Shown here one piece after another: positions 47,464 through 55,870 of a stretch of DNA of 64,000 nt. The notes beneath the pieces are model-generated. The model had not been told where the DNA came from and did no database searches. It worked only from the letters and a program-made list of their open reading frames with translations. Origin of the DNA: Gammaproteobacteria bacterium. GTDB lineage: Bacteria > Pseudomonadota > Gammaproteobacteria > Acidiferrobacterales > Sulfurifustaceae. Each line of letters starts with the position of its first letter. Positions within the stretch are counted from its first letter, which is position 1. The DNA lies in the NCBI GenBank assembly GCA_016199745.1, contig JACQFZ010000035.1:20528-84527 (forward strand). Reading direction: 5' to 3'. Position numbers and translations under genes: made by a program.

Positions 47464-48147
47464 TTAACCCGTCTTGAGGACAACGTCCCAGTTAATGAGA
47501 AGCGAATCAGACTCCAGCTCTTTGGTTAGCGGTAAAACCTTAGCAATCGCCGCGTCCTTCTCAGAACCCAATGCTTTGAACAGAATGTCGCTCTCATTCA
47601 GCGGTTCGTCCGGGAAATACATCTGCGTCACGAGGCGATCTTTCGCTCCGATCACGTCGAAATGGATATGCGGCGGGCGCATGTTGCTCGGGTTCATCGG
47701 ATTGATTGGATACGCGCCGGGCTTGATCGTCTTAAACCGGAAGCGCCCTTCGCGATCGGTGATCTGGACGCCGAAGCCCTGAAAGTTTGGATCCAACGGG
47801 GCCGGGTTAACGTCCGTGGGATGGGCATAGCGGCCATGGGTATTAGCCTGCCAAACTTCAACTTTGGCCGCTCTCACTGGTTCCCCACGGCTATTCAAGA
47901 TCCTGCCGGTAAGATGAACCACCTTGCCCTGAGCATGCCCGCGCTTACCCTTGATGACTGTCAAATCCATGTCATGGTCTAGTGGTCGGATGACGGGATA
48001 AAAAGGTCCCATGATCTGTCCGGGAGTGACCGGATGTATTCCCTCCTGTGCAAGAACCGAGTTGAGTGGCAGGGTAACGGCGAGACAACCGAGGGCAGCC
48101 GCCATTTCAAGCATTTCTCGACGCGAGAAACTCTTTGAGGGATTCAT
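47464..48147 (-). CDS. Tat-exported intradiol ring-cleavage dioxygenase
   Basis: 227 residues with a twin-arginine signal (KSFSRREMLEMAAALGCLAV). The catalytic domain carries the Fe(III) ligands expected for catechol/protocatechuate-type enzymes: Tyr in GRYAHP, Tyr in PGAYPINP, and two His in RPPHIHFDV. It opens catechol-like rings between the hydroxyls. Export is unusual for soluble catabolic forms but known for a secreted subgroup. Close to an aromatic polyketide cluster, it could act on the product or on related phenols; that is inference. Confidence 0.88.
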   Translation of the reverse strand: MNPSKSFSRREMLEMAAALGCLAVTLPLNSVLAQEGIHPVTPGQIMGPFYPVIRPLDHDMDLTVIKGKRGHAQGKVVHLTGRILNSRGEPVRAAKVEVWQANTHGRYAHPTDVNPAPLDPNFQGFGVQITDREGRFRFKTIKPGAYPINPMNPSNMRPPHIHFDVIGAKDRLVTQMYFPDEPLNESDILFKALGSEKDAAIAKVLPLTKELESDSLLINWDVVLKTG

Positions 48148-48205
48148 GCTGTGCCTCCTGGGAGATTAGTGTGCAGAAGTCTGCGGAGAAGCGTCGCGCA
48201 AGGTA

Positions 48206-48412
48206 TTATCGGGCGCCGGCGAAGGCCTTGATCATCGAGTTCTTGTCGCTGAAATCGCCCAGGCGCACGTCGATGCCGTGCGCCTGGTACGCCGCGGCCT
48301 TGGCGCGGTCGCGCACGCTGCCGGCCAGCGATTCGCCCGCCGGCAGTATCTTGCTCAGTTCGGCGACGATGGCACGGCCGAGGTTTCCATTTGCTCCGGT
48401 TACGACGATCAT
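48206..48412 (-). pseudogene. NmrA/SDR-like NAD(P)H-binding protein, N-terminal fragment
   Basis: 68 codons: MIVVTGANGNLGRAIVAEL is the start of an atypical SDR (NmrA-like NAD(P)-binding) protein, followed by DVRLGDFSDKNSMIKAFAG. The frame then stops, whereas family members have ~280 residues. The rest is absent. It lies divergent from a LysR fragment, the usual arrangement for an intact regulator/oxidoreductase pair, so both seem to be remains of one deleted locus. Confidence 0.75.
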
Positions 48413-48570
48413 GACTATCTCCTATCGAAATCTGGTTTCTGGGAGAAGCTCGCCGACTATCGTCGTGCCGGCGCGTCGTGCTTCCATGAGGCGAATCTTG
48501 ATCGACGGCCGAACGTAGATAAATATCACTTCCGGAATTAAATTATTTCCTATCGGTTTACAATGAACCG

Positions 48571-48756
48571 ATGGATACCCTTCTCAGCACGAAAGTATTC
48601 CGGCAGGTGGTGGAGTCCGGCGGCTTTGTCGGCGCCGCCGACCGCTTTCGTAACGCCGCAATGGGCCCTGCCACCAGTTGTCCTAGCGGTTGTGGTCTGG
48701 CTGTTGATCAGATGGCGAGGGCATGCTGCCGCGCGACAACACGTTGCCCTGCATAA
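48571..48756 (+). pseudogene. LysR-family regulator, N-terminal fragment
   Basis: The first ~31 codons (MDTLLSTKVFRQVVESGGFV then GAADRFRNAAM) match the beginning of a LysR helix-turn-helix. After that the sequence no longer resembles LysR and ends after 61 codons. Full LysR proteins have ~300 residues. It is a clear remnant facing the NmrA-like fragment. Confidence 0.7.
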
Positions 48757-48839
48757 TTGGAAGTAATTCTGCCCATCTGCATTTGCTATCTGATGTTTGC
48801 AGAATTGCGTGGAAAGGCGTCCGGTGCGCTTCGGGTTGA

Positions 48840-49844
48840 TTACAAATCAAGTAGGCCACTACGATATTCGGTAGGCGACATACCGGTCCATTTTTTGAAT
48901 GCCCGGTAGAAGGCACTGGTGTCGGAAAATCCCAGGCCTATCGCGATGTCTGTCACGCTTTTTTCCGGTTGATCTAAAAGAATGATGGCAAGATCGAAGC
49001 GCAGGTCATCTTTGATCGATTGATATGGTTGGCCTTGCCCCTCGAGTCGACGTCGTAAGGTAGATGGAGTCATGTTCAACTGTCTGGCCATGGCATCGAA
49101 GTCGGGCCATTCCGACACGTAAGTATGATGCAAGTGTCTACGAATCCGGTCTGACAACGTATCGCCCTGCTCGAACTTTATTAGAAAGCTGGTGGGCGCG
49201 TAGCGCAAAAAATCTTTTAGCGTCTCTTTGTTTTGTATGATCGGCATATCGAGATACCGAGCACTAAATGTAATGGCAGTGTTCGGCTGATTGAAATATG
49301 TGTTCGGACAAAATATCGCTCGATATTCTTTACCATGAGACGGCTCGTCATAACAGAATTCCGCCTTCAGAATTGCGATGCGACGTCCTATCAGCCAGCT
49401 AACTAAACCATGCAAAATTTGCAGAAATGCGGAATGCGCAAAAAGTCCGAGATGCCGGCCATGGTTCGCAATTTCAATGCGTACCCAATTTCCATCGTGC
49501 GACAAAGTGGCACCGATATCATCAAATATTAAAGAGTAAAAACGTAAGGCTCGCCGTAGCCCCGCCTCTAGTGTTTCCCCATGGATCACACTATGGCATA
49601 GCATAGAGAAGGCCCCTATTTTCATCGGACGCGATGTCAGCCCCAGAAATTCGTCGTTCAGCATCAGCGCAATCGCGCGCCACAGCGAGCTATATTGACC
49701 AGGCGAAATACGGGATTGTGGCAAATCCAATAAACTCGGTGAAATACCGACTTGCAGAAGCAACTCATCGGTATAGAGCCCTTTCTGCCAAACAGTGGTA
49801 AGCGCTTCCCGAACAAAAGCGATCGATATAGTTTGTTTTATCAA
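48840..49844 (-). CDS. AraC-family regulator (OruR/arabinose-binding-like N-domain)
   Basis: 334 residues. The N-terminal ~220 match the 'arabinose-binding domain of AraC' type found in OruR/ArgR-like regulators (LPQSRISPGQYSSLWRAIA, GAFSMLCHSVIHGETLEAGL). The C-terminal AraC domain (~235-330) ends with the second HTH SVTDIAIGLGFSDTSAFYRAFKKWTGMSPTEYR. It lies divergently from the type II PKS cluster across a 619 bp gap and is the most likely local regulator of that cluster. No binding site could be fixed. Confidence 0.88.
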   Translation of the reverse strand: MIKQTISIAFVREALTTVWQKGLYTDELLLQVGISPSLLDLPQSRISPGQYSSLWRAIALMLNDEFLGLTSRPMKIGAFSMLCHSVIHGETLEAGLRRALRFYSLIFDDIGATLSHDGNWVRIEIANHGRHLGLFAHSAFLQILHGLVSWLIGRRIAILKAEFCYDEPSHGKEYRAIFCPNTYFNQPNTAITFSARYLDMPIIQNKETLKDFLRYAPTSFLIKFEQGDTLSDRIRRHLHHTYVSEWPDFDAMARQLNMTPSTLRRRLEGQGQPYQSIKDDLRFDLAIILLDQPEKSVTDIAIGLGFSDTSAFYRAFKKWTGMSPTEYRSGLLDL

Positions 49845-50463
49845 GCTGCCGATAACTCGCGTTGAGTAGGGACGCGAAGCGCCTTATTAGCGTTGCGCAA
49901 CAACCAGTAAAGGCCGGCCGGCATAGAGAGCCGTTCAGACGGCGTTGCACTTTTGGATGCAGATCGAGAAGTTGCAAACTGTTCCATGCTTGCGTGCTCC
50001 GGAAGGCGACTATCAATCCACCGCTATCGCTATCCCAGCGGACCGATGCAGTGTCATAGACGAAACTAATTTAACCAGAGGTGGTTGCTTATCCTCCCAC
50101 TAGTACGACCGGATATGGGTCTATTACGACGTACGAAAAACCGCGGCGCTGCATGCGTCAGCCCTCCTGAACTCTCGAAGAAACATCCCGGTCTCCTCCG
50201 CCATCGCCGGCAATGGCTTTCCTTAGCTTATCAGTTCATAAAATGTAAATTCGCTCAAAATTTTGAGTTTTTTTGCTGTGGAGTCATGTGAAAAATCCGC
50301 GACAATTAACTGAATTTCGAAATTACGAGGTGCCGAGACTTAATCGAGAACAACAACCAACCTCTCGTTGACCGGCTCTTGGGGCACATAAAACGATCGA
50401 GCAACGGTTACGTTGTAAGCCTGCATCGCCGATCTCGGCATTGATTGGTCAGGATTTATCGAA
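49845..50463 (+). promoter_or_regulatory. Long divergent intergenic region ahead of the type II PKS cluster
   Basis: 619 bp with no convincing gene. It separates the araC-type gene from the first methyltransferase and should hold both promoters. An AT dyad CTCAAAATTTTGAG followed by seven T (50254-50274) could be a weak terminator or an operator. The short open frames here lack codon bias and ribosome sites. Confidence 0.45.
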
Positions 50464-51474
50464 ATGAACCCGTCCGCCATTTTGGATTTGAACTATTCCT
50501 TCTCCAAAACAGCAGTGATGATCGCGGCGGTGCGATTGAAGTTTTTCACTCACCTATCAGGTAGGAAATTGAGTGCGGTGGAACTTGCGGTGAGAGCCGG
50601 CACGATACCAGATGCCACGGAAAGATTTCTCGTCATCCTCGTCCGCTTGGGTCTGGTCGAAATGGAGGACGACGTATTCCGCTTAGCCCCGATGGCCGAG
50701 CATTTCCTGGTGGAAGGAAAATCTACCTATGTGGGTAAAGACACGATGGCCATGCTGGATTTCCTGCCGGCATGGCTCCACCTCGATCAGACACTGGTAA
50801 CCGGCGAACCCTACCGAGATCTTGGAATGCCTGCCGAGGCGGAGCGCTTCTTCGCGCCGCGAGTGCTCGACGTATTCCCACTGATATTTCCCATCGCTAC
50901 CCGGCTGGCCGAGACCCTTGATTTGAGCGACACGACGAGAGAACTCCGCATTTTGGATGTGGCGGCAGGTAGCGGCGTATGGAGTATCGCGTTGGCGCGA
51001 CGGTATCCAAACGCCGTTGTCACCGCGATCGATTTGCCGGCCGTGACGATGGAAGGAAAACGGAAAGTAGCGGAACTTGGCCTGAGCCGCCGATACACGT
51101 GGATGGAAGGAGACGCTCTGACATTGCCATTGGAAGCCGAACAGTTTGACGTCGCGATCGTCGCGCATTTTTGTCGGTTCCTCGGCAAGGAAAAATGTCA
51201 GCTGCTATTTTCGAAACTCGAGCGCGCCCTTTCCCCGGATGGGATTTTTGTGCTGGCCGACATCGTTCTTCCGGACAACCCATCGAGCGCCCTCTTCCCG
51301 TTCATGCTGGATCTAAGCATGTTGGTGAATTCCGCTCATGGACGGACGTTTACCGTCGCGGAGTTCGGCGATCTATTGAAAGGTGCTGGATTCGCGGAGG
51401 TCACCTCGCTGGATGTGCCCGCCCCTACTCCACTAATTAAGGCGACAAAAAGAGTACGTCCATGTCGCCAGTGA
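50464..51474 (+). CDS. SAM-dependent O-methyltransferase with dimerisation domain
   Basis: 336 residues of the acetylserotonin/polyketide O-methyltransferase type. A winged-helix dimerisation domain occupies ~1-95 (AVRLKFFTHL..., FLVILVRLGLVE). The SAM domain has motif I LDVAAGSGVWS (~163), an acidic SAM-binding position in AIDLPAVT and FDVAIVAHFCRF. It probably methylates a phenolic hydroxyl of the aromatic polyketide made by the following genes. The next gene starts 118 bp downstream. The ribosome site is weak. Confidence 0.85.
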   Translation: MNPSAILDLNYSFSKTAVMIAAVRLKFFTHLSGRKLSAVELAVRAGTIPDATERFLVILVRLGLVEMEDDVFRLAPMAEHFLVEGKSTYVGKDTMAMLDFLPAWLHLDQTLVTGEPYRDLGMPAEAERFFAPRVLDVFPLIFPIATRLAETLDLSDTTRELRILDVAAGSGVWSIALARRYPNAVVTAIDLPAVTMEGKRKVAELGLSRRYTWMEGDALTLPLEAEQFDVAIVAHFCRFLGKEKCQLLFSKLERALSPDGIFVLADIVLPDNPSSALFPFMLDLSMLVNSAHGRTFTVAEFGDLLKGAGFAEVTSLDVPAPTPLIKATKRVRPCRQ

Positions 51475-51592
51475 AGATCGTTTCCACCGATGAGAATACA
51501 AGCCTGTGTGAGGAGGAACGGTAACGGACATACCGTGCTTGCAGTAGCTGTTCCGGAAGCAACGTTTCACGACTGATTAAAGAGGTGGTCGG

Positions 51593-52891
51593 GTGCGAAA
51601 AGTCGCTATCACAGGATTGGGCGTGGTTAGTCCACTTGGTATCGGAAAAGAGAAATTTTGGCAGGCACTAATGGAAAAGCGATCTGTCGCGAAGCATCTT
51701 TCCCAAGTGCAGAGCTCTACGTTGTTTGGGTCCTTCGAGTTTTCGTCGCAGGTCATCGTGGAGGTGGAAGACTTCGACGCTCTAGCGCTTGGCCTCCCGC
51801 CCGAGGTCTGCGCGCAAGACCGCTTCATTCAGTTTGCCGTGGCCGCTGCTCAGCAAGCCGTCGATGATGCCGGCTTGGAGCCCGGCCAGTACAACGCCGA
51901 CCGGATGGGCATCGCCCTTTCCACCGCTATCTGTGGCACGCGGCAAATGGAGCAAGAGTTCGTCAAGGTCACCAACTATGGACAAGAACGAATTGATCCT
52001 GCCCTAGTGGGACCGGGACTCTACCTCGCCTCGATGTCCAACACCCCGAGCATGATGCTGGCCGGCATGCTCGATCTCCAAGGCCCCTGCGTCACGTTGT
52101 CCACGGGTTGCATCGGCGGTCTTGATGCGATCGGTTACGCCTTCGAAGCCATAAAATATGGCGATGCCGATGTGATGATCACCGGCGCCACCGAAGCACC
52201 CATCACGCCGATCACGCTCGCTGCCTTCGATATCATCCATTGCATGTCTTCACGGCATAACAGCCGGCCGCAGAGTGCTTCCCGACCCTACGACAAGCAG
52301 CGCGATGGGTTCGTCTTGAGCGAGGGATGCGGCATTTTTATTTTGGAAGAGCTGGAACACGCGCGGCGGCGAGGCGCCCCGATCTACGCCGAAATCACCG
52401 GCTTCGCCAATACCAGCAATGCCATCCATATGACTGATCTGCTGAGCGACGGCGACGATCTGGCACGGGCCATGTCGGTCGCGCTTGGGCAAAGTCATAT
52501 AGACCCGAGTCATGTGAACCATGTCAGCTCTCACGGCAGCTCGACACCGCAGAACGACAGCTGTGAAACCAGTGCGCTGAAACGGGTGCTCGGCGACCAG
52601 GCCTATCGGATCCCGGTGAACTCCGCCAAGTCCATGCTGGGCCACGCACTCGCCGCCGCAAGCGCCATGGAAATTGCCATCTGCGCGTTGTCGTTCAAGC
52701 ACTGTCGTGTTCCTCCCACCGCCAATTACTCCGAAGCCGACCCAGCTTGCGACCTGGACTACGTAGCCGAGGGCCCTCGGAACTGGAATGGAGATGTGAT
52801 CTTAAAGGATGCCAGTGGTTTCTCGGGGCTACATGCAGGCATGGTACTGCGGCGAACCGAAAGCGGAGTTCATACTGATCAGGGAGTATAA
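51593..52891 (+). CDS. Type II PKS ketosynthase alpha (KS-alpha)
   Basis: A 432-residue FabF-like condensing enzyme. The complete catalytic triad is visible: Cys173 (STGCIGG), His314 (SSHGSSTPQND) and His351 (LGHALAAAS). It pairs with the adjacent chain-length factor (2 bp gap) to build a poly-beta-ketone chain on the ACP from malonyl units. The TGC-I-GG surroundings and the GHALAA motif differ slightly from FabF (TACS, GHTLGA), in line with a specialised type II system. The start is GTG, with AAAGAGGT upstream. No dedicated malonyl transferase is seen, so the FAS enzyme probably supplies malonyl-ACP. Confidence 0.92.
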   Translation: MRKVAITGLGVVSPLGIGKEKFWQALMEKRSVAKHLSQVQSSTLFGSFEFSSQVIVEVEDFDALALGLPPEVCAQDRFIQFAVAAAQQAVDDAGLEPGQYNADRMGIALSTAICGTRQMEQEFVKVTNYGQERIDPALVGPGLYLASMSNTPSMMLAGMLDLQGPCVTLSTGCIGGLDAIGYAFEAIKYGDADVMITGATEAPITPITLAAFDIIHCMSSRHNSRPQSASRPYDKQRDGFVLSEGCGIFILEELEHARRRGAPIYAEITGFANTSNAIHMTDLLSDGDDLARAMSVALGQSHIDPSHVNHVSSHGSSTPQNDSCETSALKRVLGDQAYRIPVNSAKSMLGHALAAASAMEIAICALSFKHCRVPPTANYSEADPACDLDYVAEGPRNWNGDVILKDASGFSGLHAGMVLRRTESGVHTDQGV

Positions 52892-52893
52892 AA

Positions 52894-54162
52894 ATGAAAC
52901 GGGTAGTGATCAGCGGAATGGGTGTTATCTCTCCTGCGGGAGTTGGTATTGAACCCTTGTGGCGTCAAGTGATGACCGGTAGTTCTTGCACGCAACGGAT
53001 CAATCGCTTCGATGTCTCGCGCTATGAGTGTCACGTCGCGGGTCAGATCGATGACTTTGATCCGCTCCAGTACCTCTCTGGGCGACTTGCCAAACGTACC
53101 GACCGCTTCACTCACTTGGCGATGTGTGCGGTGGAAGCGGCCATTCAAGATTCGCGCTTAGTTATCGGCGGCGACCACGGCGTGTCTCGCGAGCGAATCT
53201 GCACATCTGTGGGTAATGTGCTGGGCGGATGGGAGTTCGCCGAACGAGAGTTGCGTAAACTTTGGGTGAATGGCTCGAGAGAAGTCAGTCCGTACCAGGC
53301 GACCGCCTGGTTTCCCGCCGCGCCGCAAGGAAATATTTGTATCGAGTATGGTCTCAAGGGACGCGCCCGCACCTTCGTCGCCGATCGGGCAAGTGGTGCG
53401 TATGCAGTGATCCACGGCGCCGAAACGATCCGACGCGGGCACGCCGATGTCGCGCTGGCCGGCGGCACCGAGGCGCCGCTTTCCCCTTACGCCTGGCTGT
53501 GCTGTCAGAACGGCGGTTATCTTGCCCACTCTTATAATGATCGTCCCCACGCCGCGTACCGCCCTTTTGACCAGGGGCATTCGGGTGCGATCCTTGGTGA
53601 AGGAAGCGCGTTCCTCGTGCTCGAAGAGCGTGAACATGCGCTGAAACGAGGTGCACCTATTTACGGTGAGATCAGCGGCTGGGCCGTCGGGACCGAGGGT
53701 TATCGGCGTCACGCAACCACGAAGCAGGACGGAACTGTGTTGGCCAAGGCGATACGGCGATCGCTTTCCATGGCCGAGTTAGCGGTTAAAGAATTAGCGG
53801 CGATCTATGCGGAGGGTTCGGCAATTCCTGCCGACGATGAAATCGAAGTCCTCGCAATACGAAACGTTCTTAGTGAACAGCATTCCGACGTTCCTATCAC
53901 TGTACCCAAGGCGTCTATCGGGCATTTGCTGGGCGCCTCTACACCCACTGACATCGCCATCGCATTGAAAGCGATGGCCCACCACGAAGTCCCGCCGATC
54001 GCCAATCTCGATCATCCGTTGGCGGACACAGATCTCGACTTCGTGCAGCAAAGGCGCATGGATGTGAAAGGGACGGCGAGCCTGATGATTTCGCGCGGGA
54101 TGGGAGGAGTGAATGCCTGCATGGTGATAAACAAATTGTCGACGGCAGGGAGTCAGCTGTGA
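52894..54162 (+). CDS. Type II PKS chain-length factor (KS-beta)
   Basis: 422 residues, KS fold, but catalytically disabled. The Cys position is Ala166 (VADRASGAY), the first His is replaced by Glu307 (AEGSAIPADDE), and only the GH of ASIGHLLGAS remains. Loss of Cys is the hallmark of a chain-length factor. Actinobacterial CLFs usually have Gln there, so Ala marks a different lineage. It forms a heterodimer with KS-alpha and sets chain length. Its stop overlaps the start of the AcpS-ACP gene by 4 bp (GTGA). Chain length cannot be predicted from this reading. Confidence 0.9.
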   Translation: MKRVVISGMGVISPAGVGIEPLWRQVMTGSSCTQRINRFDVSRYECHVAGQIDDFDPLQYLSGRLAKRTDRFTHLAMCAVEAAIQDSRLVIGGDHGVSRERICTSVGNVLGGWEFAERELRKLWVNGSREVSPYQATAWFPAAPQGNICIEYGLKGRARTFVADRASGAYAVIHGAETIRRGHADVALAGGTEAPLSPYAWLCCQNGGYLAHSYNDRPHAAYRPFDQGHSGAILGEGSAFLVLEEREHALKRGAPIYGEISGWAVGTEGYRRHATTKQDGTVLAKAIRRSLSMAELAVKELAAIYAEGSAIPADDEIEVLAIRNVLSEQHSDVPITVPKASIGHLLGASTPTDIAIALKAMAHHEVPPIANLDHPLADTDLDFVQQRRMDVKGTASLMISRGMGGVNACMVINKLSTAGSQL

Positions 54163-54863
54163 CGAAACGGACCAACATTTGCGGCATAGGCATCGACCTG
54201 GTCGATGTGCGACGACTCAAAAAGATCGGGATGCGATGGGGGGAACCATTTATCAATCGGCTCTTTACCGAGCAGGAACGCGATACTGCTCGTAATGCAT
54301 CAGGCTTTCGCTGGGCGACGTTGGCGGGTCGATTCGCTGTCAAGGAAGCCGTCGTCAAAGTTTTTCGCGGTGGAAATGGAAAAATTCCCTGGACGGATAT
54401 CGAAGTGCTGACGAACCCCAACGGCGAGCCGTCAGTATGTTTATACCGTGAGGCGCGTACGTTCGCCGAGCAGCTTGGCATTACCAGACTACTTCCGAGC
54501 ATCACCCATGACGCCAATTTGTCGATTGCAGTCGTGCTTGGAGTTTGCGCGGCAAAGATCGAGTCGCGCGACACGTCACTCAACATAGCTGAAGGAGATT
54601 GCCTGATGAATATCCGTGCTGAGCTGGTCAATCTGATGAAGTCGCTTCGTTTCGATGAGTCTGAGCTGCGTGACGAAGCACTGCTTAAGGATGATTTAGA
54701 GGTGGACTCAACGGAGCTGATTGAGATCTCCGTCGCCCTATCAAAACTGCTTCAAAAGCAGATCGGCGATACCGAACTGCGCCCTCTTCGGACCTTCGGC
54801 GAACTTGTCGGATTTGTTCAGGAGTGCTGCCTGCAAGATTCTGTCGCTCAAGTTGCCACATAA
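54159..54863 (+). CDS. AcpS-type phosphopantetheinyl transferase fused to acyl carrier protein
   Basis: One 234-codon frame with two domains. Residues 1-~140 are AcpS (GIGIDLVDVRRL with the Mg-binding Asp; GRFAVKEAVVKVF with the KE...K motif). Residues 150-234 are an ACP with phosphopantetheine Ser184 in LEVDSTELIEI. The junction, near residue 150, holds a canonical ribosome site (GAAGGAGA) and an in-frame ATG at 54606, so a free 85-residue ACP may also be made. AcpS loads the arm on ACP, and the ACP carries the polyketide chain. The start overlaps the CLF stop; DUF1772-a begins 12 bp after the stop. Confidence 0.88.
   Translation: MTKRTNICGIGIDLVDVRRLKKIGMRWGEPFINRLFTEQERDTARNASGFRWATLAGRFAVKEAVVKVFRGGNGKIPWTDIEVLTNPNGEPSVCLYREARTFAEQLGITRLLPSITHDANLSIAVVLGVCAAKIESRDTSLNIAEGDCLMNIRAELVNLMKSLRFDESELRDEALLKDDLEVDSTELIEISVALSKLLQKQIGDTELRPLRTFGELVGFVQECCLQDSVAQVAT
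54591..54608 (+). promoter_or_regulatory. Internal ribosome site and ATG inside AcpS-ACP frame
   Basis: GAAGGAGA lies 7-8 bases ahead of an in-frame ATG exactly at the domain boundary. It could give a stand-alone ACP in excess over the fusion, matching the need for more ACP than transferase. Confidence 0.6.
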
Positions 54864-54875
54864 AGGAGGCACGGC

Positions 54876-55325
54876 ATGCTAGTTCCGGTACTCAACCTAT
54901 TCGCCGTTTTGGCCACTGGGCTCGCGGCCGGTGCGATGATGGCGTTCGCACTGGTGGTCGTGTCGGTTTACGACGAAATTCCCTGTTCCACCTATTTGCA
55001 GGTGCATCTCCCCGTGTCAGCGCGCATGGATAAATTTATGCCTATAGTGGCAGCCGGTTCTCTTTGCCTAGGGCTTTTGTTGCTGGGCTTAACGAACGAC
55101 AACTTCAAACGAATTTTTTTCGGCTTGGCCGTGATCTGCATTCTCGCTGCCATTGTAATTTCGAGGTGGAAGAACGTTCCGATCAATCGAATCATGGACA
55201 CTTGGAACAAAACCGCGCCGCCTGCCGAAACCAGCGCGTTTCGCGGCGAATGGAAGCTGTGGCACAGAATACGAACTGGCTGCATGGCAGCTGCCATGGT
55301 CGCGTTCCTGACCGCCATTCTGTAG
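54876..55325 (+). CDS. DUF1772 membrane protein, anthrone-oxygenase-like (copy 1)
   Basis: 149 residues with about four hydrophobic segments (~5-30, ~50-70, ~78-96, ~128-148). The conserved DUF1772 block KNVPINRIMDTWNKTAPP is followed by EWKLWHRIRTG, with the family's W...H..R pattern. Some family members (HypC-like) oxidise anthrones to anthraquinones. Placed between the ACP and the cyclase genes it likely oxygenates the aromatic polyketide. A strong AAAGGAGG site precedes the ATG. A second copy is at 57250. Confidence 0.82.
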   Translation: MLVPVLNLFAVLATGLAAGAMMAFALVVVSVYDEIPCSTYLQVHLPVSARMDKFMPIVAAGSLCLGLLLLGLTNDNFKRIFFGLAVICILAAIVISRWKNVPINRIMDTWNKTAPPAETSAFRGEWKLWHRIRTGCMAAAMVAFLTAIL

Positions 55326-55362
55326 TCATCGCACAACCCCTAGAGCAAGGAACAGGATCATC

Positions 55363-55782
55363 ATGGGATACACGAAAAACAGCATTGCCTTACACGCGCC
55401 GATCGACGTTGTTTTCGAGATCACCAATCAAATTGAAAATTGGAAAGACTTGTTCAGCGAGTATGCCGAATCCACGGTTCTGGAACGCGGCGAAAACTGG
55501 ATTCGCTTTCGGCTGACGACGCATCCCAACGAAGACGGAAAGGTATATTCCTGGCAGTCGCGCCGTTTTATCGACAAGGACAATTATCAAGCAACCGCCG
55601 AACGCGAAGACCCGAAGTTCCCGTTTGCGTCCATGCGCATCAAATGGACCTATGAGCCCGCGCCCGAAGGCACGCTGATGACGTGGATCCAGGAGTTCAC
55701 GATGGATCCGGCGGCAAGTCTGTCAGAACAGCAAATGGAAGATTACCTAAATCGAACGACCAAGGATCAACAGATCATCTGA
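55363..55782 (+). CDS. SRPBCC-family polyketide cyclase/aromatase (copy 1)
   Basis: 139 residues of the START/SRPBCC fold. The opening SIALHAPIDVVFEITNQIEN and the strand pattern GENWIRFRLTTHPN and WTYEPAPEGTLMTWIQEFT match single-domain aromatase/cyclases of type II PKS (TcmN/WhiE VI-like). It should fold and aromatise the poly-ketide chain. The C-terminus (RTTKDQQII) is a little short, and the TcmI-like frame that follows starts in the +1 frame close to this stop. The ATG has an AAGGAACAGG region upstream. Confidence 0.82.
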   Translation: MGYTKNSIALHAPIDVVFEITNQIENWKDLFSEYAESTVLERGENWIRFRLTTHPNEDGKVYSWQSRRFIDKDNYQATAEREDPKFPFASMRIKWTYEPAPEGTLMTWIQEFTMDPAASLSEQQMEDYLNRTTKDQQII

Positions 55783-55870
55783 AACCTCCCGTGGGCTGGC
55801 GATTCTCCGACTAAAACCGGGCACAGAGGAACAGGTCATCAACGCGTTCGCCGAATCCGACAAGACCGAT

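Noticed and set aside
50085..50291. 68-codon frame in the gap before the type II PKS cluster
   Set aside because: No ribosome site, no codon bias, and it overlaps the AT-rich dyad; more likely non-coding.
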